From Bradyrhizobium sp. SZCCHNS1050 (GTDB taxonomy: Bacteria; Pseudomonadota; Alphaproteobacteria; Rhizobiales; Xanthobacteraceae): 64,000 nt of DNA. Position 1 is the first letter of the stretch. Each line of letters starts with the position of its first letter. Below, in pieces: positions 42,402 through 50,517 of the stretch. The notes beneath the pieces were generated by a model. The model did no database searches. It saw nothing but the letters and a program-made list of their open reading frames with translations, and had not been told where the DNA came from. The translations under genes were made by a program, and so were the position numbers. Where the stretch lies: NCBI RefSeq assembly GCF_032484785.1, contig NZ_JAUETR010000001.1, forward strand, positions 1,925,501-1,989,500, given 5' to 3'.

Positions 42402-43934
42402 ATGGCCGTGCGTTGGTCCGCGTTGATCATCGGGAGTGTTCTCGTAGCTCCCTTCAGCCCCGCTTTGGCGGCGGCTCCCGACGTCGTCAGGGAGCTTGGC
42501 GGCCGGGTCGGACCGATCGTGGGACAGGCCTCCGCGTGCCCCGACATCGCGCAGGGCCGCGTCCAGAGCATGGTCGACAAATTCCGCGAAGCCATCCGCC
42601 AGGCGACCAGGAATGACGGCGAGCGCGATCAGCTGACCCGCAGCTTCAATGGCTACATCGCCGAGGGCCGTAGTCGTACGGGCGCCTCGCAGGCGGCCTG
42701 CGCCGCCGCGGAGCGGCAACTGACGGAGCTCGAACGCTCGCTCGACCAGCCGGCTGCGGCGACGGCCCCGATCACACCGGTCAAGGCCGAAACGACGACT
42801 GGCGCCGTCACCGCGGGCCCCGTGCGCGGCGTCACCGACCGCGAGATCCGCTTCGGCATGGTCCTGCCGTTCTCCGGCATCCGCAAGGAGACCGGGCGTC
42901 AGATGCGGCAGGGCATCGAGGCCGCGTTCGCACGCACCAACGATGCCGGCGGCGTCAACGGGCGCATGCTCCGTCTCGTGGCGGCGGACGACGGCTACGA
43001 TCCGAACCGCACGCTGGCGGCGATGACGCAGCTCTACGACAGGGAACAGGTGTTCGGCTTCATCGGCAACGTCGGCACCGCCAACTCGCAGGTGGCGATC
43101 CCCTATGCGCTGGAGCGGCGCACGCTGTTCTTTGCACCGAACACCGGCGCAGCAGTGGTGCGACGCGATCCGCCGGATCGCTACGTCTTCAACTATCGGG
43201 CGAGTTACGCCGAGGAGACGGCCGCGCTGGTGCGCTACCTGATCAAGATGAAGCGCGTCTCGCCCAGGCAGATCGCGGTGTTCACCCAGCAGGACCCATT
43301 CGGCGACGACGGTTTCGCCGGTGTCGCGAAGGCCTACCGGCAGTTGAACATCGGCGATGCCGTAACGCGCATCAACTATCCGCGCGCGACGATGGACGTG
43401 GAAGAGGCGGTCAATCAGGTCAAGGCGCACAAGCCGGGACTCAAGGCGGTCATCATGGTAGCGACCGATCGCGCCGCCGCGAAGTTCATCGAGAAGACGC
43501 GCGACGCGGTGCCGGGCCTGATCTACGCCAACGTGTCCGCCGTCGGCTCGACCTCGCTCGCGGCCGAGCTCAAGCTGCTCGGCCCGCGCTTCACCAACGG
43601 CGTCATCGTGACGCAGGGCGTGCCGGCGGTTTCGGGCTATTCGAGCCTCGTGCTCGACTACAAGAACGCCCTGGCCAAATACGCGCCCGGCGAGGCGCCG
43701 GACTATACGTCTCTCGAAGGCTATATCGCGGCGACGATTTTGATCCAGGCGCTGAAGCAGACCAATCCGCTCGACACCGAGCGGCTGGTCGACACGCTCG
43801 AATCGATGCGCAGCCTCGATCTCGGCCTCGGCACGACGCTCGCATTTGGACGCGCGGAGCACCAGGCCTCACACAAGATCTGGGGCACCGCACTCGACGA
43901 AACCGGCACGTATCAGGCAATCGAACTTGAGTAG
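42402..43934 (+). CDS. ABC transporter substrate-binding protein, tandem copy 2
   Basis: A 510-aa paralogue of the genes on either side. Signal peptide at residues 1-25 (MAVRWSALIIGSVLVAPFSP), the same helical N-terminal block (LGGRVGPIVGQASACPDIAQ) and the Peripla_BP_6 domain with EIRFGMVLPFSGIRKETGR, ADDGYDPNRTL and DPPDRYVFNYRASYAEETAA. The C-terminus is GRAEHQASHKIWGTALDETG. A TTG at 42372 opens the frame, but ATG 42402 follows GGAAGG closely and gives a proper signal peptide. It probably binds a small polar solute such as an amino acid. Confidence 0.85.
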   Translation: MAVRWSALIIGSVLVAPFSPALAAAPDVVRELGGRVGPIVGQASACPDIAQGRVQSMVDKFREAIRQATRNDGERDQLTRSFNGYIAEGRSRTGASQAACAAAERQLTELERSLDQPAAATAPITPVKAETTTGAVTAGPVRGVTDREIRFGMVLPFSGIRKETGRQMRQGIEAAFARTNDAGGVNGRMLRLVAADDGYDPNRTLAAMTQLYDREQVFGFIGNVGTANSQVAIPYALERRTLFFAPNTGAAVVRRDPPDRYVFNYRASYAEETAALVRYLIKMKRVSPRQIAVFTQQDPFGDDGFAGVAKAYRQLNIGDAVTRINYPRATMDVEEAVNQVKAHKPGLKAVIMVATDRAAAKFIEKTRDAVPGLIYANVSAVGSTSLAAELKLLGPRFTNGVIVTQGVPAVSGYSSLVLDYKNALAKYAPGEAPDYTSLEGYIAATILIQALKQTNPLDTERLVDTLESMRSLDLGLGTTLAFGRAEHQASHKIWGTALDETGTYQAIELE

Positions 43935-44146
43935 AATTAGCTTCTAAGGGGAAGAACTGGTGAAGACGTTTCGTTAGCAGGTCCTAAAGTATGATCGGAA
44001 AAAGGCGTGTCGGGTTACCGAAATGGTCATGCTCTTAGGAAAGGCTGGTCTGTGCATGGTGACGGTCTTATGTCTTCTCCGTCGCAGACACGGCGTCAAT
44101 TCACCAGGCGGAAGACCTGGATGGGGTCCAAAGTGGGATAGTGGCA

Positions 44147-45718
44147 ATGAACTTTCGTTGTAGCGTGTTCTTGGTTGCGGCATTGCTCGCAACGCCCGCC
44201 AGCGCGGCGGGCACCAATGCGGATGTGGTGCGTAATCTTGCGAGCCGGGTCGGGCCGATCGTGGGAGCAGCATCCGCCTGTCAGGCGATCGACCAGGGCC
44301 GCGTTCAGGCCATTGTCGACAAGTTTCGCGAGGTGATCCGGGAGGCCTCCACCGGCGGCTCGGATCGTGACGAGCTCACCCGCGTCTTCAACGGCTACGT
44401 CGCCGATGGACGCAACCGCGTCGGGGCGGCTCAGACCGACTGTAACTCCGCGGGCCGCCAGCTCGCCGAGCTCGAGCGCTCGCTCGGGCAAAGCGCGCCG
44501 AGCCAGACCGCCACCAGCCTCGCCGGGGTGATCGCCCCGTCCGCGGCCGTGGCTGCGACGGCACCGACCGCGACGCTGCCGCCGGCGTCCACCACCAACG
44601 TGCAGGGCGTCACCGCCAACGAGATCCGCTTCGGCATCGCCGCTCCGTTCTCGGGCGCTGCCAAGGAGCTCGGCCGGCAGATGAAGATGGGCATCGAGGC
44701 CGCCTTCAACCGCGCCAACGACGCCGGCGGCATCGCCGGGCGCTCGCTGCGGCTCTATTCGGCCGACGACGGCTACGAGCCGTCGCGGACGCTGGACGCG
44801 ATGAAGCAGCTCTACGAGAAGGACAAGGTGTTCGGCTTCGTCGGCAATGTCGGCACGCCGACCTCTGCCGTGGCGATGCCCTACGCCCTGCAGCGCCGCG
44901 TGCTGTTCTACGGCGCGTTCACCGGCGCCAACCTCCTGCGCAACGATCCGCCGGATCGCTACGTGTTCAACTATCGCGCCAGCTACGCCGAAGAGACCGA
45001 CACCGTCGTTCGCTATCTGGTCAAGCTGCGCCGCCTGCCGGCCAAGGACATCGCCGTGTTCGCGCAGCAGGACGCCTATGGTGATGCCGGCTTCTCCGGT
45101 GTGGCCAAGGCCTTCCGCTCGCTCGGCCTTGCCGACACGTCCATCTTGCGCCTCAACTACAAGCGCAACACGGTCGACGTGGACGACGCGGTCAACCAGC
45201 TGCGGGCGTTGAAGAACCCGCCCAAGGCGATCGTCATGGTCGCAACCTATCGCGCCGCCGCGAAGTTCATCGAGAAGACGCGCGATCTGTTCCCGCACAT
45301 GATCTACACCAACGTCTCCTTCGTGGGCTCGACCGAGCTCTCGGACGAGCTGATGCTGCTCGGCCCGCGCTATGCCAGCGGCGTCATCGTCACCCAGGTG
45401 GTGCCGGCCGTCGGCGGCTATTCGAGCGCCGTGCTCGAATACAAGAGCGCGCTCGAGAAGTACTTCCCGGGCGAGGCACCGTCCTACGTGTCGTTCGAAG
45501 GCTACGTCTCGGCCAACGTGCTGGTCCAGGCGCTGCGCCGGGTTGGCCCGCAGCTCGACACCGAGGCGCTGATCGACACGCTGGAAAACATGCGTGACAT
45601 CGATCTCGGTCTCGGCGCCAAGCTCGGCTTCGGCCGCGCCGAACACCAGGCCTCGCACAAGATCTGGGGCACCGCGCTGGACGAGCGCGGCAAGTTCCAG
45701 GCGATCGAGCTGGAATAG
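44147..45718 (+). CDS. ABC transporter substrate-binding protein, tandem copy 3
   Basis: A 523-aa third paralogue. Signal peptide MNFRCSVFLVAALLATPASA, helical block LASRVGPIVGAASACQAIDQ and the binding domain with EIRFGIAAPFSGAAKELGRQ, SADDGYEPSRTLDAMKQLYE and DPPDRYVFNYRASYAEETDT. It ends GRAEHQASHKIWGTALDERG and an ELE terminus. A GTG at 44141 opens the frame; ATG 44147 is preferred. A strong terminator follows at 45746. The gap before it (43935-44146) shows no gene. Confidence 0.85.
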   Translation: MNFRCSVFLVAALLATPASAAGTNADVVRNLASRVGPIVGAASACQAIDQGRVQAIVDKFREVIREASTGGSDRDELTRVFNGYVADGRNRVGAAQTDCNSAGRQLAELERSLGQSAPSQTATSLAGVIAPSAAVAATAPTATLPPASTTNVQGVTANEIRFGIAAPFSGAAKELGRQMKMGIEAAFNRANDAGGIAGRSLRLYSADDGYEPSRTLDAMKQLYEKDKVFGFVGNVGTPTSAVAMPYALQRRVLFYGAFTGANLLRNDPPDRYVFNYRASYAEETDTVVRYLVKLRRLPAKDIAVFAQQDAYGDAGFSGVAKAFRSLGLADTSILRLNYKRNTVDVDDAVNQLRALKNPPKAIVMVATYRAAAKFIEKTRDLFPHMIYTNVSFVGSTELSDELMLLGPRYASGVIVTQVVPAVGGYSSAVLEYKSALEKYFPGEAPSYVSFEGYVSANVLVQALRRVGPQLDTEALIDTLENMRDIDLGLGAKLGFGRAEHQASHKIWGTALDERGKFQAIELE

Positions 45719-45745
45719 CCCGCCCGCTTGTTGCGACCTCAACAA

Positions 45746-45782
45746 AAAAGCGCGACAGCCCTGGCTGCCGCGCTTTTCTTTT
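45746..45782. terminator. rho-independent terminator after the binding-protein genes
   Basis: AAAAGCGCG (45746-45754) pairs with CGCGCTTTT (45769-45777). A mismatch and an inner CAGC/GCTG extension precede the loop, and a T-run (CTTTT) follows. With A-rich bases on the other side it can also end the minus-strand nitronate monooxygenase gene stopping at 45800. Confidence 0.85.
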
Positions 45783-45799
45783 GTCCGTCGCGGAGCCGC

Positions 45800-46768
45800 T
45801 TAGAGCGGCGGATCGATTGCTTCGTCATATTCCTTCTTGAAGCGCGCGATCAGCTCGGCGGCGGGCAGCACGTCCTTGATGGCGCCGATGCCCTGCCCCG
45901 AGCCCCAGATCTCCTTCCATGCCTTCGGCTTGGCGCGCTCGCCCGAGGCATCGGTGCCGAAGCTCATCTTCGACGGATCGGAGGTCGGGAGATTGTCCGG
46001 ATCGAGGCCGGCGGCGACGATCGACGGCTTCAAATAGTTGCCGTGCACGCCTGTGAACAGGTTCGAATAGACGATGTCGTCGGCGCCCGAGCTGGTGATC
46101 ATCTGCTTGTAGCCTTCGACCGCATTCGCCTCCTTGGTGGCGATGAAGGCCGAGCCGATATAGGCGAAGTCGGCGCCGAGCACGCGCGCGGCACGGATGG
46201 CGCGGCCGTTCCCGATCGCGCCCGACAGCGCGATCGGGCCGTCGAACCAGCTCCGCGTCTCCGCCACGAAGGCAAATGGCGAGATCGTGCCGGCATGTCC
46301 ACCGGCGCCCGCCGCGACCAGGATCAAGCCGTCGGCGCCCTTCTCGATCGCCTTGTGCGCGAAGGTCTGGTTGATGACGTCGTGGAAGACGATGCCGCCC
46401 CAGCCATGCGCCGCCCGGTTCAGCTCCTCGCGCGCGCCGAGCGAGGTGATCATCATCGGCACCTTGTACTTCTCGCACAGCGCGAGATCCTGCTCGAGCC
46501 GGTTGTTGGAACGGTGCACGATCTGGTTGACGGCGAACGGCGCCGACGGGCGTTCCGGATGCGCCCGGTCATAGGCAGCGAGCTCCTCCGTGATGCGCGC
46601 CAGCCATTCGTCGAGCAGCGCGGCCGGCCGCGCGTTGAGCGCCGGAAACGAACCGACCACGCCGGCCTTGCACTGCGCGATCACCAGGTCGGGCACGGAG
46701 ATGATGAACAGCGGCGAGCCGATCACCGGGATCGTCAGGCGGCCCTTGAACAAGGCGGGCATGGACAT
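45800..46768 (-). CDS. nitronate monooxygenase-family flavoprotein (copy 2)
   Basis: A 322-aa FMN-dependent TIM-barrel enzyme of the same family as the gene at 29635. Motifs are RLTIPVIGSPLFIISVPDLV, AAGAGGHAGTISPFAFVAE, LSGAIGNGRAIRAARVLG and FAYIGSAFIATKEANAVEGY. It lacks the classic class I features and belongs to the shorter class II type, whose substrates are often not nitroalkanes in vivo. ATG 46768 (ATG TCC ATG) follows GAGG; a second ATG is in frame two codons on. The long upstream frame to 47461 is a shadow of another gene. Confidence 0.9.
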   Translation of the reverse strand: MSMPALFKGRLTIPVIGSPLFIISVPDLVIAQCKAGVVGSFPALNARPAALLDEWLARITEELAAYDRAHPERPSAPFAVNQIVHRSNNRLEQDLALCEKYKVPMMITSLGAREELNRAAHGWGGIVFHDVINQTFAHKAIEKGADGLILVAAGAGGHAGTISPFAFVAETRSWFDGPIALSGAIGNGRAIRAARVLGADFAYIGSAFIATKEANAVEGYKQMITSSGADDIVYSNLFTGVHGNYLKPSIVAAGLDPDNLPTSDPSKMSFGTDASGERAKPKAWKEIWGSGQGIGAIKDVLPAAELIARFKKEYDEAIDPPL

Positions 46769-46911
46769 GGATGGGAATTCCTCTTGCGTTGAAATGCGGA
46801 AACACTCGTGATCGCGAGCATGCCCGACATCATGCCGTGATGGCAATTCGCTCGCAGAGGGACCGGAAAAGCCGGACCAGGGTCTTGCGTTGAGACGCTG
46901 GCGTGCCGGCG

Positions 46912-47538
46912 TCATTGGCAGAGCGCCGAGGTCACGTAGGTGTCCGTCCGGCAATCGCCCGGCTTGCGCTCGCGACCGGGGATCAGCACCCGCGCCGAGC
47001 AGGTCTCCGCAGAATCGGTGTTGAGGCTCTTGCCTTCCTTGTAACCCTTGCCCTGGCACAGCCGGTCGGCGCCGAGCTTGCAATCCGGCGTGCCGTTGGC
47101 GGCGATCGGGCAGACCGAGCGGCCGGAGATCATGCTCGAGGGCTGGGCGAGGCGCGACAAGGTCTCGCCGGTCTCCTTCAGCACGTCGGCGCCGCCCTTC
47201 GGCGCGACCGGGCCACCGGGCTGCACCGGTGTCGCGGCGGGCTGATCCGCGGCAGCGCCGGTGGGATCGCTGCCGGCCGCCGGCGGCTCGGCGCGGGCAT
47301 CGCCCGAAGGCTTCAGCGGAATGATCGACATCTTCTCGAACAGCTTGCCGAGCTCCTCCACCAGACCCGGACTGGAGGGCGGCGCAGGCTGGACGGCAGG
47401 CTGCTGCGGTGGCTGTTGCGGCGCTTCTCGCAGCCCCAAGGAAGGCGTCGTTTGCGCCCATGCCGCGGCGGCGGAGAGAACCGAGACGACGGCGAGCAGC
47501 GCCGCGCCTGCCCCCAGCCCCGGGCGCAGCGGCCGCAT
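46912..47538 (-). CDS. exported cysteine-bearing hypothetical protein
   Basis: 208 aa starting MRPLRPGLGAGAALLAVVSV, a signal peptide with cleavage after AAWAQ or nearby. A Pro/Gln-rich linker follows, then a C-terminal region with six cysteines (SVCPIAANGTPDCKLG, ADRLCQGKGY, AETCSARVLI, GDCRTDTYVTSALCQ) likely to form disulfides in the periplasm. No family was recognised. ATG 47538 overlaps the stop of the upstream YqaA-like gene by one base (TGATG), so the two are translationally coupled. Confidence 0.75.
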   Translation of the reverse strand: MRPLRPGLGAGAALLAVVSVLSAAAAWAQTTPSLGLREAPQQPPQQPAVQPAPPSSPGLVEELGKLFEKMSIIPLKPSGDARAEPPAAGSDPTGAAADQPAATPVQPGGPVAPKGGADVLKETGETLSRLAQPSSMISGRSVCPIAANGTPDCKLGADRLCQGKGYKEGKSLNTDSAETCSARVLIPGRERKPGDCRTDTYVTSALCQ

Positions 47539-48119
47539 CAGATCAGCTTCACGGCGATGACGAATCCGGCCACCAGCACGGCCGCGCCGATCGCCACCCA
47601 CAGGCCGAGATGCTTCTCGATGCGCACCCTGATCCATTCGCCATAACGGTTGAGCAATATCGCGGCGATGAAGAAGCGGCCGCCGCGCGCGATGATCGAG
47701 CAGACGATGAACAGAAACAGATTGTAGCCGGCGAAGCCCGACGTGATCGTGACCAGCTTGTAGGGGATCGGCGTCAATCCCTTCACCAGGATGATGACGG
47801 CGCCCCACTCGGCGTAGGAGGCACGGAACGCCTCGACCTTGTCGCCGAGGCCGTAGAGCTGGATCAGCCAATGGCCGAGGGAGTCGTAGAGCAGCGCGCC
47901 GATGGCATAACCGACCAGGCCGCCCGCCACCGAGGCCGCGGTGCAGACGCCGGCGAACAGCCACGCCCGCTGCGGCTTCGCCAGCGACATCGGGATCAGC
48001 ATCACATCCGGTGGCACCGGAAAGAACGAGCTTTCGGCGAAGGCAACCGCGGCCATGATCCACATGGCATGCGGCTTGTGGGCGGCGTCGATACACCAGT
48101 CGTAGATCCGTCTGAGCAT
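47538..48119 (-). CDS. YqaA/DedA-like inner-membrane protein
   Basis: 193 aa with about four membrane segments in the SNARE-associated Golgi/DedA-type (VTT) fold. It begins MLRRIYDWCIDAAHKPHAM and has AFAESSFFPVPPDVMLIPM, KGLTPIPYKLVTITSGFAGY and SIIARGGRFFIAAILL, matching the YqaA subfamily. DedA proteins take part in membrane lipid handling and envelope homeostasis; the exact role here is unknown. Start 48119 was chosen because homologues begin near MLRR. A longer frame to 48155 adds a CPVC-containing extension. It follows the HisE-like gene on the same strand. Confidence 0.8.
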   Translation of the reverse strand: MLRRIYDWCIDAAHKPHAMWIMAAVAFAESSFFPVPPDVMLIPMSLAKPQRAWLFAGVCTAASVAGGLVGYAIGALLYDSLGHWLIQLYGLGDKVEAFRASYAEWGAVIILVKGLTPIPYKLVTITSGFAGYNLFLFIVCSIIARGGRFFIAAILLNRYGEWIRVRIEKHLGLWVAIGAAVLVAGFVIAVKLI

Positions 48120-48188
48120 GCTGGCGATGAAGCAAACCGGGCAGGATTTGTCCATGGCCCATATGTCGGCCCGAATCGGACCGCCACA

Positions 48189-48590
48189 CTAGTGCCGCTT
48201 GCGGAGGGTCCGGCTTTCGGCCGCGACGATCGGTCGCCCCGCCACCCGTCCGGGCGCGGCCTTGGCGACCTTCACCGGCGATTTCGGCAGCTTCTCGGCG
48301 ATGCCGAGCATCAGCTCGCGCCGTTCCATCTCGCGCCAGACGTCCTCGGGCTGGACATCGAGCTCGGCCCACAGCACGGCCAGATTGTAGATCAGGTCGG
48401 CGCTTTCGCGCACCACGGCCTGGGCGTCGCCGCCGACGGCATCGATCGCAACCTCGATCGCCTCCTCGGCGAGCTTCTTGGCCATCTTGGCCGTGCCCTG
48501 CTGCATCAGCTTGGCCGTGCGCGATCGCGCGGGGTCGAGATCCCTGGCCGCCAGGACAGCGCGATAGAGCCGATCGATCGAATCAGTCAT
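48189..48590 (-). CDS. HisE-like (phosphoribosyl-ATP pyrophosphohydrolase fold) protein
   Basis: A 133-aa MazG/HisE-type all-helical protein. The helix pair KLAEEAIEVAIDAVGG and VVRESADLIYNLAVLWAELD gives the ExxE and ExxD metal-binding motifs of nucleoside-phosphate pyrophosphohydrolases. The sequence suits a HisE-like enzyme, but no other histidine genes are near and the C-terminus (GRVAGRPIVAAESRTLRKRH) is basic. It could hydrolyse another nucleotide. The start ATG 48590 replaces a longer frame to 48662. Confidence 0.8.
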   Translation of the reverse strand: MTDSIDRLYRAVLAARDLDPARSRTAKLMQQGTAKMAKKLAEEAIEVAIDAVGGDAQAVVRESADLIYNLAVLWAELDVQPEDVWREMERRELMLGIAEKLPKSPVKVAKAAPGRVAGRPIVAAESRTLRKRH

Positions 48591-48644
48591 CTCGCCACAA
48601 TAGTTAAATTCGATGACCCGCATATTAACGTTCGCCGCAGGCAA

Positions 48645-48676
48645 GAAAAAATCCGCCGGCACGGCGGCCGGCGGAT
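48645..48676 (-). terminator. rho-independent terminator of the 48696 gene
   Basis: On the minus strand ATCCGCCGGC (48676-48667) pairs with GCCGGCGGAT (48660-48651), followed by a T-run (48650-48645). It ends the Tyr/Gly-rich exported protein gene. Confidence 0.85.
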
Positions 48677-48695
48677 CGTTTCGTCCGATCTCACA

Positions 48696-49097
48696 TCACC
48701 AATGCGGGTGATGGTAATAGCCGCCACCGTAATAAGGGCCGCCGCCGTAATACTGATAGCGCGGTCCGTAGCCATAATAGGCCGGCCGGCCATAGTAATA
48801 GTTGTCCTCGTAGTAGGAGCGGCGGTTCTGCGTCGCCGCGATGGCAAGCCCGGTGCCGACGATCCCGGCGAACGCCGCCGCAGCCGCCGCGCCGCCATTG
48901 CCGCGATAGTGGCGCCGGCGCGCGCTGACATCGGTCAGGCCGCCATCATTGGCCGTCTTGGCGACGACGCCCTTCTCGGCCGGCGCGGAGCCGGCAAAGG
49001 CGAGTGTCGGCTGCACGGCCGTCAAAGTCACCGCGGCCACCGTCGCCAGGACGGTAGCACGGCCAAAGCGTGAAAAACTTCCGCGCTGTGCGATCAT
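48696..49097 (-). CDS. exported Tyr/Gly-rich hypothetical protein
   Basis: 133 aa: signal peptide FGRATVLATVAAVTLTAV with cleavage near AFAGS. An Ala-rich membrane-like or amyloid-like segment follows (GGAAAAAAFAGIVGTGLAI), then a Tyr/Gly/Pro-rich tail (SYYEDNYYYGRPAYYGYGPR). Tails of this kind occur in many rhizobial exported proteins of unknown role. ATG 49097 lacks an obvious strong ribosome-binding site. It is followed by a terminator and lies after a gap of about 270 nt to the divergent gene at 49371, in which I see no gene. Confidence 0.75.
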   Translation of the reverse strand: MIAQRGSFSRFGRATVLATVAAVTLTAVQPTLAFAGSAPAEKGVVAKTANDGGLTDVSARRRHYRGNGGAAAAAAFAGIVGTGLAIAATQNRRSYYEDNYYYGRPAYYGYGPRYQYYGGGPYYGGGYYHHPHW

Positions 49098-49370
49098 GTG
49101 GATCCTCCGTACGATCTAATCTCGGGTACCAACTCGCGAACTGCGTTCACAGTTCCCCTCGCGAAACCCGAAGTCGAAGCCGCAAATCGCCGCAGGCCTT
49201 GCTCATGGACCGTTCACATTCGATCCGACATGATCAGGCACCGCCGGCCCGGAGCGGCAGCGAGACCGCGACGTTGTCACGAAATTGACATCTCGATCCC
49301 GCGATGGCCGGCGAACTGATTAGAATACCGGCGTGACAAGACCGGTACGGCCTGCGAATACCGGCGTGAC

Positions 49371-50429
49371 ATGATGCGCATGCGACGACCCGTCACCCTG
49401 CTTGCCTTGGCGCTCCTCGCCGCCTTCGTCGTGCCCTCATGCCTGTCGAGAGAGGAAGCCGCAGCGGAGGAGCCGAAACGTCCGGTCGCCGTCATGTTCG
49501 CGCTGGATCGGCCGCTCGATGGCAGCATGGCGCCACTGGTCCTCGCCGCCGGCCGCGGGCTGTTCGCCACCGAGGGCGTGACCGTCACCATCACCACGGC
49601 CAAGGGCTCTCCCGATGCGATCGCGCGGGTGGCCTCCGGCGAGACCGACATGGCGCTCGCCGACATCAACGAGCTGATCCGCTATCGCGACGCGTCGAAC
49701 AGCCAGCCGGTCAAGGCCGTGTTCGTGCTGTTCAACAGGGCGCCTTATGCGATCATCGCGCGCAGGAGTCGCGGCATCAACGGGCTCGGCGACATCGAAG
49801 GCAAGACGCTCGGCGTCGCCGAGGGCGATCTCTCGATCCGGCTGTGGCCGGCGGTCGTGAGGCACAACCATCTCAGGCCCGAGACCATCAAGCTGTCGCG
49901 CGTCGGCGCGGCCGTGCGCGAGCCGATCCTGTCCGCCGGCCAGGTCGATGCCGTCAGCGGCTTCTCGTATCTCTCGGCGATCAATCTGCGCGACCGCGGC
50001 GTGCCCGCCGCCGATCTCGCGGTGCTGCGGTTCGCTGACTATGGCTGCGAGGCCTATGGCCATGCGGTGATCGTCAATCCCGGCTTTGCGGCCAAGCAGC
50101 CGGCGGCGGTGAAGGGCTTCCTGCGCGCGCTGACATCGGGGCTCCAGCTTGCCATCAAGGACCCTGCCGGCGCGATCGCCGACGTGGTGAGCCGGATGGA
50201 TGACGGCTCCCGCGAGCTCGAGCTGCAGCGGCTGCAGAGCGTGCTCGTCGACAACGTGCTGACGCCGGACGTCCGCCGCGATGGCATCGGCGGCATAGAG
50301 CCCGCCCGGTTCGAGCGGGCCCTCGACCAGCTCGCCGAGGACGGCAAATTCCACCACAGGCGTCCGCAACCCGCCGACATCTTCGACGACAGCTTCCTGC
50401 CACCCGCCGACAGCCGGCTCGTCAACTGA
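49371..50429 (+). CDS. NMT1/TauA-like ABC substrate-binding protein
   Basis: 352 aa with a signal peptide (MMRMRRPVTLLALALLAAFV) and a possible lipoprotein-type cysteine shortly after (PSCLS), although the lipobox is not canonical. The body matches the NrtA/TauA/SsuA-type (NMT1) fold: VAVMFALDRPLDGSMAPLVL, SGETDMALADINELIRYR, GLGDIEGKTLGVAEGD, and VDAVSGFSYLSA. The substrate is unknown. No permease or ATPase gene follows; the next gene, ndvA, is unrelated and 88 nt downstream. Confidence 0.85.
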   Translation: MMRMRRPVTLLALALLAAFVVPSCLSREEAAAEEPKRPVAVMFALDRPLDGSMAPLVLAAGRGLFATEGVTVTITTAKGSPDAIARVASGETDMALADINELIRYRDASNSQPVKAVFVLFNRAPYAIIARRSRGINGLGDIEGKTLGVAEGDLSIRLWPAVVRHNHLRPETIKLSRVGAAVREPILSAGQVDAVSGFSYLSAINLRDRGVPAADLAVLRFADYGCEAYGHAVIVNPGFAAKQPAAVKGFLRALTSGLQLAIKDPAGAIADVVSRMDDGSRELELQRLQSVLVDNVLTPDVRRDGIGGIEPARFERALDQLAEDGKFHHRRPQPADIFDDSFLPPADSRLVN

Positions 50430-50517
50430 GCGCTCGCCGCGGCGGCCGTTCCCTTGCTAACATGGTGCCGCGCGCGCCCAGCGCTGATTCCAACTGCCGA
50501 CACGAAGCGCCCCGCCC

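Noticed and set aside
45800..47461. Fusion of nitronate monooxygenase with a 230-aa N-terminal extension
   Set aside because: The extension overlaps the 208-aa exported protein in another frame; the enzyme is complete from ATG 46768.
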